A stretch of 64,000 bases of DNA from Achatina immaculata (taxonomy: Eukaryota > Mollusca > Gastropoda > Stylommatophora > Achatinidae): positions 44,291,358 to 44,355,357 of the forward strand of contig CM019696.1 of the NCBI GenBank assembly GCA_009760885.1, written 5' to 3'. Positions within the stretch are counted from its first letter, which is position 1. The number at the start of each line of letters is the position of its first letter. Under the pieces are notes generated by a model that was given only the letters and a program-made list of their open reading frames with translations, was not told the origin of the DNA and did not search any database. Below are positions 45,477-55,924 of the stretch, piece after piece. The position numbers and the translations under genes are program-made.

Positions 45477-46332
45477 TTTCTATTGTCAAGAAGATTGGTC
45501 GATGGTCGCTACCTCCATATTGTGTTCCAACTTCACGTGTAATGTTCCACTTCAGATCTGGAGAGTGGAGTGCCAGATCTGGTGTTGAGGTTGTATGCCA
45601 AGCCCTTGAGTAAAATGTTGGGGGATCCATTGGCTGGTTGATCAGGAGAAGTCCATTATCATCCTGCCAGCTCTCAACTTCCTCTCCTTTCTTGTCTATG
45701 TGGTCATAGACCCAGCTCTGGGAATGACTGTTAAAATCTCCACAGACCATCAGTCTCTCTTTGTGTGGGATTGTTTCTAAAGCAAGTGGGCAGTCATTAG
45801 GATAGTAATAGTTAAGGAGGTGGAAGTCTGTATTACTGGTTTTTAGATGGATCTTCTGGTATTCGGCTCCTTCCATGAACACTCCCACCTGACATGCGCT
45901 GATGTTATTCTTAACAAGTGTGAGTACTCCTCCTTTTCTTCTGTCCCGTCGGTCTGATCTGAAACACTGGTAGCCTTTGATTTTAAAGGTGGCGTCTTTG
46001 GTTAGGTGTGTCTCCTGTATGCAGCATATACTTACCTGCTCTGCAAAAAGTATGTTCTCTAGTTCAACCTTTTTGCTATAGCCATCTCTAACACTGCTGA
46101 CACCCTCAGCATTCCACTGCATTATTTTAAGTTTTTGCTTTTTGGCTGTTTTCTTCTGTTGTATTTTTTGGCCAGTAGCTCTACTCTCATGTCTCCTGAC
46201 TCCACAAGACGAACTGAGAGGACCTCCAGTAGCACTGGGTGGACCCTTTCGAGGCAGGGGGCCCGGCACTGCACCTGCCTGGTTAGTCTTCACAGGGCGA
46301 GCACCATGTTTGAAAACTGCAGTTAGAGACAT
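45442..46332 (-). pseudogene. LINE endonuclease domain (open over 296 codons)
   Basis: Residues 1-70 are a basic, Pro-rich leader (FKHGARPVKTNQAGAVPGPL). The endonuclease starts at IMQWNAEGVSS and shows the family residues in order: QETHLTKDA (catalytic Glu), FRSDRRDRRKGGVLTLVKN, VCGDFNSHSQSW (Asp and Asn), WHTTSTPDLAL and YGGSDHRPIFLT (Ser-Asp-His). The enzyme nicks target DNA to prime reverse transcription. The domain itself is complete; the frame shifts just after it. A further minus-strand frame (46415-46714) upstream is probably the end of ORF1 or leader sequence. Confidence 0.88.
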
Positions 46333-46730
46333 TTCATTAGCGATAATGCGTGCTTCCCTGATTTTTGCGATGCGCCTTTTGGCTGGGTACCTCCGACTTC
46401 AGCACCTTTCCTTGCTAGGGCAGACTGTGGTCTTGCTCGGACTGCCATGCAGACAGTGTGGCTGGCCTGGCCAAAACTTTGTTTTCCAGCCTCTGGTGGC
46501 TGTACTTAAACCCCTTCTCTACGTCAGATCCAGACGGCTTTGAGAAAGTTCCACAGAGACACTGCGACTTTGGGATGAGGAATCTGATGAGTACCTCAAC
46601 AACATCCATTCCCCACCACCCATAGTCTGCTGGCTCTGTTTTGTTTACATCATTCTGATAGCCATTGTTGTAAAGACCCATAGGCTTGTCACGTCCTGGA
46701 TTCATTGGTTTCACACCAGACTTCCCTCAT

Positions 46731-47117
46731 CCCCGCCAGAGATCTCCATGTCCCCATCCGTCCACCAACCTGACGTTACATTTTACAAAAATAACAATTA
46801 CAATTAGTGATGATTGCTACAAGTTTCTGGGCTACAGAAGTAGGTCAGAGTTTTTAAGCAAACAGATCTATGTTCCCTGTCTCACAAACACTAAGTTAAG
46901 ATAAGTGTGCTCTTATCACAGTTGTTCTCTCTCTCTCTTAGAAAGACTATGTTAAGATAAGTGTGTTCTTATCACAGTTGTTCTCTCTCTCTTAGAAAGA
47001 CTATGTTAAGATAAGTGTGTTCTTAACAGTTGCCAGGGACATGGGAGGGGACAGACTCTGTCAGGGAGACAACATTCTGCTACACAGACAGGGTAAAAAC
47101 CAAGTCAAAACTGTTCA
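46731..47117. other. spacer with a 57-bp repeat
   Basis: At 46886-47033 a unit of about 57 bp (GTTAAGATAAGTGTGTTCTT, then TCTCTCTTAGAAAGACTA) is repeated about 2.5 times. Nothing else is recognised. Confidence 0.75.
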
Positions 47118-47120
47118 GGC

Positions 47121-47225
47121 GCTGCAGGCAGTTAGATCACACAGCAGGCAGTTAGATCACTCAGCAGGCAGTTAGATCACACAGCAGGCAGTTAGATCAC
47201 ACAGCAGGCAGTTAGATCACACAGC
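47121..47225. repeat. 20-bp minisatellite, 5 copies
   Basis: The unit is CACAGCAGGCAGTTAGATCA. Confidence 0.95.
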
Positions 47226-47387
47226 AACCTAGTGCAGCTTCTCCAGAGCAGTGCTAATCCTACAAAAGCAACTGTGACATGGCTCTCTCTAAATAACCAG
47301 CGTGCCAACAAACCAGTGCACACGAACAGCAGAATAAAATTATCCAGGGCACAATCCTACTTCAAAATAACCGCAGGCAAGACACAC

Positions 47388-47765
47388 CTCGTCCACAGTG
47401 AACTGGTAGGAGCAACAAGACACCCCCCCCCCCTCCACAATGAACTGATAGGAGCAACAAGACACCCCCCCCTCCACAGTGAACTGGTAAGAGCAACAAG
47501 ACACACCCCCTCCACAATGAACTGGTAGGAGCAACAAGACACACCCCCTCCACAGTGAACTGGTAAGAGCAACAAGACACACCCCCTCCACAGTGAACTG
47601 GTAAGAGCAACAAGACACACCCCCTCCACAATGAACTGGTAAGAGCAACAAGACACACCCCCTCCACAATGAACTGGTAGGAGCAACAAGACACACCCCC
47701 TCCACAATGAACTGGTAAGAGCAACAAGACACACCCCGTCCACAGTGAACTAGTAGGAGCAACAA
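47388..47765. repeat. 38-bp minisatellite, about 10 copies
   Basis: Units contain CTCCACAATGAACTGGTAGG and AGCAACAAGACACACCCC. The C run is expanded in the first two copies. Minus-strand frames of 128-215 codons are repeat translations. Confidence 0.95.
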
Positions 47766-47821
47766 GAACAATTAATCCATGAGGGGTGTGTCCTCGTGAT
47801 CCAGAGCAATACCCCACCACT

Positions 47822-48338
47822 AACATGGTTCTAGCCCACACCCCCAAAATGGCTCTAGCCCACACCACCAACATGGCTCTAGCCCACACCACCGACATGG
47901 CTCTAGCCCACACCATCAATATGGCTCTAGCCCACACCACCAACATGGCTCTAGCCCACACTACCAACATGGCTCTAGCCCACACCACCAACATGGCTCT
48001 AGCCCACACATCAATATGGCTCTAGCCCACACCACCAACATGGCTCTAGCCCACACCATCAATATGGCTCTAGCCCACACCACCAACATGGCTCTAGCCC
48101 ACACTACCAACATGGCTCTAGCCCACACCACTAACATGGCTCTAGCCCACACTATCAACATGGCTCTAGCCCACACCACCAACATGGCTCTAGCCCACAC
48201 CACCAACATGGCTCTAGCCCACACCACCAACATGGCTCTAGCCCACACTACCAACATGGCTCTAGCCCATACTACCAATATGGCTCTAGCCCACACCACC
48301 AACATGGCTCTAGCCCACACCACCAACATGAATGGTGG
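47822..48338. repeat. 24-bp minisatellite, about 21 copies
   Basis: The unit contains AACATGGCTCTAGCCCACAC followed by CACC, with one copy shortened near 48010. Because 24 is a multiple of three it is open in several frames on both strands (MALAHTTN, and MLVVWARA in reverse). Confidence 0.96.
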
Positions 48339-48456
48339 ACAACATCAAGAGCTGGACAGGGACAAACTTGGCCGAGTGTTCTAAGAAGACAAGAAACAGA
48401 GCAGAGTGGAGACTCCGTGGGAAGACGGCATGAAATGATGATGATGATGATGATGG
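48339..48456 (+). mobile_element. LINE 3' end ending in (ATG)n
   Basis: The sequence from AATGGTGGACAACATC reads as a LINE C-terminus (ELDRDKL and, shifted, KKTRNRAEWRLRGKT), followed by (ATG)n at about 48434-48454. It sits at the right edge of the 24-bp array. Only about 120 bp remain. Confidence 0.6.
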
Positions 48457-48569
48457 CTGTTATTTATAAACTGAATCGGTGGTTCGGGACCTCTACAGTC
48501 AACTCAGACAGCAGAACAGTGAAAGAAGCCAGCAATATTTTATAGCAACAACAAGCAGCCTCACAATGC

Positions 48570-48785
48570 AAACCATGGCTATGACAAAAGATGTGACTGT
48601 CCTAAGTCACAAGACTATATGCAAGCCATGGCTGTGACACAGGTTTTGACTGTCACAAGTCACAAGACTACGTGCAAGCCATGGCTGTGACAAAGGTTTT
48701 GACTGTCACAAGTCACAAGACTACGTGCAAGCCATGGCTGTGACAAAAGTTTTGACTGTCACAAGTCACAAGACTACACGCAAGC
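48570..48785. repeat. 53-bp minisatellite, about 4 copies
   Basis: Units contain GCAAGCCATGGCTGTGACAA and TTTTGACTGTCACAAGTCAC. Confidence 0.93.
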
Positions 48786-49860
48786 AAGCATCTCAGGCTG
48801 GTTCTCTAAGACAAGAGTGCCAGCGTCAAAGATCTATCAGCTGACCTTCACTTTTGTACCAGGCCATGCAGGTGTCAGGAGAGCGATCAAAGAGCAGATG
48901 ACGTGGTCAACTTCGTTGTCATGGTGGAAGGGTAGGCAATGTCTCGAGTAGGCATAATCCATGCCAAAAGAAAAGCTAAATGGACGAAGGAGTTCAGTGT
49001 TCAATAACAGCTGTGAATCAACATCATTGTCAAACAGCTGTGAATCACCATAATTGTCAAACAACTGTGAATTAGTGTGATTGTCAAACAACTGTGAATT
49101 AGTGTCATTGTCAAACATCTGTGAATTAGTGTGATTGTCAAACAACTGTGAATTAGTGTCATTGTCAAACATCTGTGAATTAGTGTCATTGTCAAACAAC
49201 TGTGAATTAGTGTCATTGTCAAACATCTGTGAATTAGTATCATTGTCAAACAACTGTGAATTAGTATCATTGTCAAACATCTGTGAATTAGTATCATTGT
49301 CAAACAACTGTGAATTAGTATCATTGTCAAACATCTGTGAATTAGTATCATTGTCAAACAACTGTGAATTAGTGTCATTGTCAAACATCTGTGAATTAGT
49401 ATCATTGTCAAACAACTGTGAATTAGTATCATTGTCAAACATCTGTGAATTAGTATCATTGTCAAACATCTGTGAATTAGTGTCATTGTCAAACATCTGT
49501 GAATTAGTATCATTGTCAAACATCTGTGAATTAGTATCATTGTCAAACATCTGTGAATTAGTATCATTGTCAAACATCTGTGAATTAGTGTCATTGTCAA
49601 ACATCTGTGAATTAGTATCATTGTCAAACAACTGTGAATTAGTGTCATTGTCAAACAACTGTGAATTAGTATCATTGTCGAGAATGAAGGAGTTGGGGGT
49701 GAAACTTAAATTGGCGAAAATGATTCAAGAGCTCGAGACAAATGGTTAAGCAAGAAAGACCGGATGCCATTAGTTCCTGTATGCTGAAGGAGATACAAAA
49801 GACGAGATCAGAGCAAATATGGATGTGTCCTGGATGTATGGATGATGATCCTTTCTAAGC
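48786..49860 (+). mobile_element. LINE RNase H tail with an internal minisatellite
   Basis: Left of the array the plus strand reads LTFTFVPGHAGVRRAIKEQM, an RNase H C-terminus with a frameshift. Right of it the reading is SRMKELGVKLKLAKMIQ, then RQMVKQERPDAISSCMLKEI, WMCPGCMDDD. The same layout on the minus strand at 55925-56845 (TFIYVPSHVGVKINKRADH, array, SRMKKLGVKNEQIIKSSRQM, PECTDDD) shows both are copies of one LINE family, each with an array at the same place. Confidence 0.8.
49005..49680. repeat. 27-bp minisatellite inside a LINE tail, about 25 copies
   Basis: The unit reads AACTGTGAATTAGTATCATT then GTCAAAC. AAC- and ATC-type copies alternate from about 49085 to 49450 (54-bp higher-order period), then mostly ATC-type copies follow. 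The last unit runs smoothly into LINE sequence (GTCGAGAATGAAGGAGTTGG), so the unit derives from the LINE itself. Frames of 204-273 codons on both strands are repeat translations. Confidence 0.96.
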
Positions 49861-50029
49861 AGATAGCGTCCACTGACACATTTGGGAGGAATTTCTCGAG
49901 CATTCTTCGTCCTGGAAGCCAGGTTATTATGCCCGTAGAAAGTGAAAGGATGCAGAGAAATAAGGAGCTTTCTAGAAACAGATCAGTACTCATGTGGACA
50001 GATGCTGTATAAAGAGGGTATTGAAAACA
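49861..50029. other. unique spacer
   Basis: Possibly the last decayed part of the LINE. Nothing definite. Confidence 0.5.
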
Positions 50030-50137
50030 TGAGAGAGGGGGAGAGGGGGAGAGAGAGAGAGAGAATAAAAGTAACGATACAGACCAGTGAGTCACTGAGA
50101 GAGAGAGAATAAAAGTAACGACAAAGACCAGTGAGTC

Positions 50138-50171
<34 letters not shown>

Positions 50172-51133
50172 AAAGTAACGACAAAGACCAGTGAGTCACT
50201 GAGAGCGAGGGAGAGAATAAAAGTAACGACACAGACCAGTGAGTCACTGAGAGAAAGAGACAGAATAAAAGTAACGATACATACCAGTGAGTCACTGAAA
50301 GAGAGAGAATAAAAGTAACGACACACCAGTGAGTCAGTGAGAGAGAGAGGGAGAGAATAAAAGCAACGACACAGACCAGTGAGTCACTGAGAGAGAGAGA
50401 GAGGAGAGAGAGAATAAAAGTAACGATACAGACCAGTGAGTCACTGAGAGGGAAAGAAAGAGTAGAGAGAATAAAAGTAACGACAAAGACCAGTGAGTCA
50501 GTGAGAGAGAGAGAGAGAATAAAAGTAACGATACAGACCAGTGAGTCACTGACAGAGAGAGAGGAGAGAAAATAAAAGTAACAACACAGACCACTGAGTC
50601 ACTGAGAGAGAGAGGAGAAAGAATAATAGTAACGATACAGACCAGTGAGTCACTGACAGAGAGAGAGAGGAGAGAGAGAATAAAAGTAACGACACAGATC
50701 AGTGAGTCAATGACAGAGAGAGAGAGAGAGAGAGAGGAGAGAGAATAGAAGTAACGATACAGACCAGTGAATCAATGGCAGAGAGAGAGAGAGAGGAAAG
50801 AGAATAAAAGTAACGATACAGACCAGTGAATCAATGACAGAGAGAGAGAGAGAGGAGAGAGAATAAAAGTAACGATACAGACCAGTGAATCAATGACAGA
50901 GAGAGAGAGGAGAGAGAATAAAAGTAACGATACAGACCAGTGAGTCAATGACAGACAGGAGAGAGAGAGAGAGAGAGTGAGAGAGAGACAGAATAAAAGT
51001 AACAATACAGACCAGTGAGTCACTGACAGAGAGAGAGAGAGGGGGAGAAAATAAAAGTAACGATACAGACCAGTGAGTCGCTGACAGAGAGAGAGAGGAG
51101 AGAAATAAAAGTAAGGACACAGACCAATGAGTC

Positions 51134-51167
<34 letters not shown>

Positions 51168-51325
51168 TAAAAATAACGATATAGACCAGTGAGTCACTGA
51201 GAGAGAGAGAGAGAGGGAGGGAGAGAGAATAAAAGTAACGACACAGACTAGTGAGTCACTGAGAGAGAGAGAAGGAGAGAGAGAGAAAAAAAGAGAGAAT
51301 AAAAGTAACGAAACAGATCAGTGAT
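50030..51325. repeat. about 45-60 bp minisatellite with variable (GA)n, about 23 copies
   Basis: Each unit has a constant part (AATAAAAGTAACGATACAGA, CCAGTGAGTCACTGA) and a GA run of variable length, which makes unit length vary. ACGACAC and ACGATAC variants are mixed. Confidence 0.95.
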
Positions 51326-51495
51326 TCATTGATAAAAAAGCCTTTTCTGGAGAAATATGAAAAGTAAAAGTTTACTGAAAAAATAAAAGCAAATAAAGCT
51401 AAGAAAAATAATTTCTGAAGGAGTAACTTGGGGATCGAGTTTCCAAAAATCTTTTTTTACATGAAGTTTAAGTAAGCTCTGGGTTTTAATATCCC
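51326..51495. other. unique spacer
   Basis: AT-rich, nothing recognised. Confidence 0.6.
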
Positions 51496-52705
51496 TATCA
51501 TGTCACAAAATTTTATACCTTCATTACATCACAGAATTTTATACTTTCATTACATCACAGAATATCATACTTTCCTTACATCTCAGAATTTTATACTTTC
51601 ATTACACCAGAAAATATTTTACATTCATTACAACATAGAATTTTACACTTTAATTACAAAACAAAATTTTATACATTCATTACATCACAGAATATTATAC
51701 CTTCATTACATAACAGAAGTTTATACTTTAAATACACCACATAATATTATACATTCACTACACAACAGAAGTATGTACTTTAATTACATTACAGAATATT
51801 AAATTTTCGTTACACAACAGAATATTATACCTTCACCACACAACAGGATATTATGCGTTCATTACATAAATGAATATTATACTTTCATTAGAGCACAAAA
51901 TTGTATACATTTATTATACCACTGAATATTATAATTTCATTACACCACAGAATTGTATACATTAATTACACAACAAGATATACGTTCGTTAAACAAGGGA
52001 ATATTATACATTCATTATATAATAGAATGTTATACTTTCACCACACCACACGATATTATACTTTCTTGACACAACAGAATATAATACTTTCATTACACCA
52101 CAGAATATTACATTTTCATTAAGCAACAGAATGTTATATTTTCGTTACACCACAGAATATTTGATTTTTATTACACAACAGAATATTATACTTAGATTAC
52201 ACAACAGAATATTATACCTTCAGCATAGCACAGAATATTATACTTTTGTTGCACAGCATAATATCATACTGGATGATATATTATAATATATTATAATATA
52301 TAATATATTATAATATTTATAATATTTTATAATATATAATATATAGTATAATATATAATACACAACAGAATATTATACTTTCATCACACAACAAAATATT
52401 ACACTTTCAACACGCAACAGAATATTATACTTTCATCACATCACGTAATATTATATTTTCGTTACACCACAGAATATTATACTTTCATCACAGCACAGAA
52501 TATTATACATTCATCACATCATAGAATATTATACTTTCTTCATACCACAGGAAAGTATATTTTCATCACCCTACTGGATGTTACTCATTCATCACACCAC
52601 AGAATATTATACTTTCATCACACCACAGAATATTATACTTTCATTACACCACAGAATATTATACTTTCATTACACCACAGAATATTATACTTTCATTACA
52701 CCACG
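51496..52705. repeat. about 26-bp AT-rich minisatellite, about 40 copies
   Basis: The unit is ATACTTTCATTACACCACAG then AATATT, with much divergence except in the last few copies. A 95-bp ATAATATATT stretch at about 52272-52365 interrupts it. Confidence 0.94.
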
Positions 52706-52798
52706 CAGAAAACAGCTCTAGAAGAGTGTCTTTGATGACTATATTTTCTGCATGGACTTTTACATTTTATCATTTAAGAGTATCCACAAAAACTTTCC
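52706..52798. other. short unique spacer
   Basis: Nothing recognised. Confidence 0.6.
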
Positions 52799-53136
52799 TG
52801 TAGGTGTTCAGTTATAACAGATCCTTCCTGTAAGTGTTCACTCTTAACTGATCCTTCCTGTAGGTGTCCACTCTTAACTGATCCTTCCTGTAGGTGTTCA
52901 CTCTTAACTGATCCTTCTTGTAGGTGTTCACTCTTAACTGATCCTTCCTGTAGGTGTTCACTCTTAACTGATCCTTGCTGTAGGTGTTCACTCTTAACTG
53001 ATCCTTCCTGTAGGTGTCCACTCTTAACTGATCCTTCCTGTACGTGTCCACTCTTAACTGATCCTTCCTGTAGGTGCGCACTCATAACTGATCTTTCCTG
53101 TAGGTGCTCACTCTTAACTGATCCTTCCTGTAGGTG
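52799..53136. repeat. 30-bp minisatellite, left part, about 11 copies
   Basis: The unit is TAGGTGTTCACTCTTAACTG then ATCCTTCCTG. A 129-codon minus-strand frame (10-residue repeat) is repeat translation. The array continues after the Penelope-like insertion. Confidence 0.96.
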
Positions 53137-53237
53137 CACAATAATTGGTGTATAAGTATACAACTATACACTAAGCACTGCAGTAAAGCTGTGATACCAG
53201 ATTGTATAAAATCGGAAAAAAGTAGGAGCAGCTTTAT

Positions 53238-53283
53238 TACTTAACGATTACAAAGTTGTGACGTTTCGGCGTGAGCCTTAACC
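53238..53283 (-). ncRNA. hammerhead-like ribozyme motif, minus strand
   Basis: The reverse reading gives ATGGTTA, GGCTCACGCC, GAAACG and CGTT in the same spacing as the other copies. The core is further degenerate. Confidence 0.3.
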
Positions 53284-53572
53284 ATACAAAAACATACAGG
53301 ACGAAGAAACAGAGAGAGAGGAGATAAAGTATAGATTCACATGAATACTGTTTAAAAAAAATTTTTTTAAAGGAGTACTTAGCTGTAAATTGCAAGGTAT
53401 GGCTTGTCCGGCAGTGTGTGTCAGGAATGGATCTGGTAGGACGTGGAAATTGTTTAAATAGAGACCTGTGACATGTGGTCGGTGGGTTGTAACTGGGGGT
53501 GGTGGATGGGGAACCGGGGAGAGGAGAGAGAGTGACACACTACTGGCCTAGCTAGGAGAAATTGAAACAGGT

Positions 53573-54054
53573 TTTGTGAGCCAAACCTTAAGGACATCCT
53601 CGTCCACAGCTACTTGAAGCAGAGCCTTACATATGTTGGCACCAGAAAATGTAACCGCCCCCGCTGCGTTATCTGCCCTGTAGTCTAGGAAACGAAAACA
53701 ATCACCTTTCCCAAAACTATCCTCACTCTTCATGAGGGATTCACATGCGAGTCCCGTAATGTGATATATATCATCGTTTGCAAAAGATGCAGGATGACGT
53801 ATATTGGTGAGACTGGCCTCAGATTAGGGGACAGCATGCAAAAACATCTGTACGACATCACCCAGCATGCTTCGAAACCAGTCCCAAATCATTTCAATGG
53901 CCCCAACCACAGAGGCAAATCTGATTTTCTGGTAACAGCCATTAAACAATGTCACGCAGATGACACAAGCCGCCTGGCACTTGAGAACCGCTGCATTCAA
54001 AATAATGGGACGCTGGAACCACATGGGTTAATCTCGCTGTTTAATTACACGTAA
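53573..54054 (+). pseudogene. Penelope-like linker and GIY-YIG endonuclease
   Basis: The reading is EPNLKDILVHSYLKQSLTYV, RKCNRPRCVICPVV, a TAG stop in place of the conserved Trp, ETKTITFPKTILTLHEGF, VIYIIVCKRC, MTYIGETGLRLGDSMQKHLY, FNGPNHRGKSDF, LENRCIQNNGTLEPHGLIS, stop at 54054. The first-motif Gly is Ile here. The RT part is absent. Confidence 0.86.
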
Positions 54055-54442
54055 CATCATCTTCTTCAATCATTATAGTACCTCTCCACTAAATCCACCC
54101 CTTCTTACTTTTCAAACTTCCTCACAGCATCACTCTGCAACCCCTCTTCCCCAATCACCTGTTTCAATTTCTCCTAGCTAGGCCAGTAGTGTGTCACTCT
54201 CTCTCCCCTCCCCGGTTCCCCATCCACCACCCCCAGTTACAACCCACCGACCACATGTCACAGGTCTCTATTTAAACAATTTCCACGTCCTACCAGATCC
54301 ATTCCTGACACACACCGCCGGACAAGCCACACCTTGCAATTTACAGCTAAGTACTCCTTTAAAAAAAATTTTTTTTTAACAGTATTCATGTGAATCTATA
54401 CTTTATCTCCTCTCTCTATTTCTTCGTCCTGTATGTTTTTGT

Positions 54443-54488
54443 ATGGTTAAGGCTCACGCCGAAACGTCACAACTTTGTAATCGTTAAG
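54443..54488 (+). ncRNA. hammerhead-like ribozyme motif
   Basis: ATGGTTA, the GGC-TCAC-GCC hairpin, GAAACG and CGTT in the standard spacing. The core differs at several required positions. Confidence 0.3.
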
Positions 54489-54529
54489 TAATAAAGCTGC
54501 TCCTACTTTTTTCCTATTTTATACTTCAT

Positions 54530-55135
54530 GCAGGTGTTCACTCTTAACTGATCCTTCCTGTAGGTGTCCACTCTTAATTGATCCTTCCTGTAGGTGTTCA
54601 CTCTTAACTGATCCTTCCTGTAGGTGTTCACTCTTAACTGATCCTTCCTGTAGGTGTTCACTCTTAACTGATCCTTCCTGTAGGTGCTCACTCTTAACTG
54701 ATCCTTCCTGTAGGTGCTCACTCTTAACTGATCCTTCCTGTAGGTGTTCACTCTTAACTGATCCTTCCTGTAGGTGTTCACTCTTAACTGATCCTTCCTG
54801 TAGGTGCTCACTCTTAACTGATCCTTCCTGTAGATGCTCACTCTTAACTGATCCTTCCTGTAGGTGTTCACTCTTAACTGATCCTTCCTGTAGGTGCTCA
54901 CTCTTAACTGATCCTTCCTGTAGGTGCTCACTCTTAACTGATCCTTCCTGTAGGTGCTCAGTTATAACAGATCCTTCCTGTAGGTGCTCACTCTTAACTG
55001 ATCCTTCCTGTAGGTGCTCACTCTTAACTGATCCTTCCTGTAGGTGTTCACTCTTAATTGATCCTTCCTGTAGGTGCGCACTCTTAAAATATCCCTCCTC
55101 AGGTGGTCATTCTTAACTAATCTTTCCTGTAGGTT
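54530..55135. repeat. 30-bp minisatellite, right part, about 20 copies
   Basis: Same unit as at 52799-53136. TTCA and CTCA variants are mixed; the last two copies are decayed. Confidence 0.96.
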
Positions 55136-55841
55136 CTAACTCTGAGAGTACTTAGAGAGTATTGCTTATGCTACAAAACCAGCCGAACTGAATGATCTCA
55201 AACAATGTATAACACAAGAGACAGAAAACATCATACAGGATATATTTACACAGGCTGTAATGATCAGCTTATGAAGCCAACTTCATTAGTGTGTGCAGTG
55301 TAATGGAGACTATAGAAAAACGTAAGTTTTTAAAGCAGACATACAAGTTATAAGTGCTACTGATTTACTATTCAAGATAAATCTCCTTCCTTTATAGATC
55401 ATTAATACACCATAAAAAATGCACGAGTAAAAAGTGACGCTTTTTGAAAAGTGTTATGTGTTGTTTCTGTAGTTGTAATAACTGTCATATTCTTTTGTCA
55501 TTTTTTTTTTGTACGTGAAGATTAGAACGTGTCTGCCGAAAAATTAACAACATTTGTTGCAATTATATCGCCCGTTCTTTACATTCATCCAAATTTGTGA
55601 ATTTTTGCTGTAAACTGCAGGGTGAACTAATTGGAAAGTTCAAAAATTGGACAATTCAGAAACAGTTCATTTTTGTCAAACGTAATTTCAGGTAAATTCA
55701 CAAAATTTGCTACAAAATAAGTTTCAGGTAAGAGACGTACACTCCGAGATAAGATCAATCTGAAATGTTTCAGCTTTCACAGGTGTAACTCACACGACGC
55801 TTTCCAGCAGCAGCATTACCTTTCTGGTCAGAGAACCGCGT
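55136..55841. other. 700 bp unique AT-rich stretch
   Basis: No frame or repeat of note. Inverted or direct words around AAATTTGTGAATTT recur loosely near 55590-55700. Confidence 0.55.
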
Positions 55842-55920
55842 TGGTTGGTTGGTTGGTTGGTTGGTTGGTTGGTTGGTTGGTTGGTTGGTTTGTTGGTTGG
55901 TTGGTTGGTTGGTTGGTTGG
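55842..55920. repeat. (TTGG)n microsatellite
   Basis: About 19 TTGG units with one TTTG variant. Confidence 0.97.
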
Positions 55921-55924
55921 CCAA

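Larger units (their letters stand above)
42480..46720 (-). mobile_element. near-full-length I-group LINE (EN, RT, RNase H)
   Basis: Reads on the minus strand from about 46720 to a (GAA)n tail at 42484-42502. It has an N-terminal region, an apurinic-type endonuclease, RT with YVDD, RNase H and a terminal Cys/His knuckle (LCTCAQVPQTVEHILQNC). This order is the hallmark of I-type and related LINE clades. At about 4.2 kb it is the most complete retroelement in the window. Frameshifts and stops break it, so it is dead but fairly young in appearance. Confidence 0.9.
53137..54529 (+). mobile_element. Penelope-like element with an inverted 3' segment, inserted in the 30-bp array
   Basis: The left 430 bp (to about 53570) are the element's 3' end in reverse, including the terminal ATTATTGTGC word and the hammerhead-like motif. 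The right 960 bp are the same family in plus orientation from EPNLKDILVHSYLKQ through the nuclease and 3' untranslated part to 54529. The same 3' sequence therefore appears on both arms, unlike a simple 5' inversion. The 30-bp array resumes at CAGGTGTTCACTC. Confidence 0.88.

Noticed and set aside
48837..49658. 273-codon minus-strand frame (MFDNDTNSQ repeats)
   Set aside because: It is antisense to a LINE RNase H tail and its 27-bp array; the true reading of the flanks is on the plus strand.
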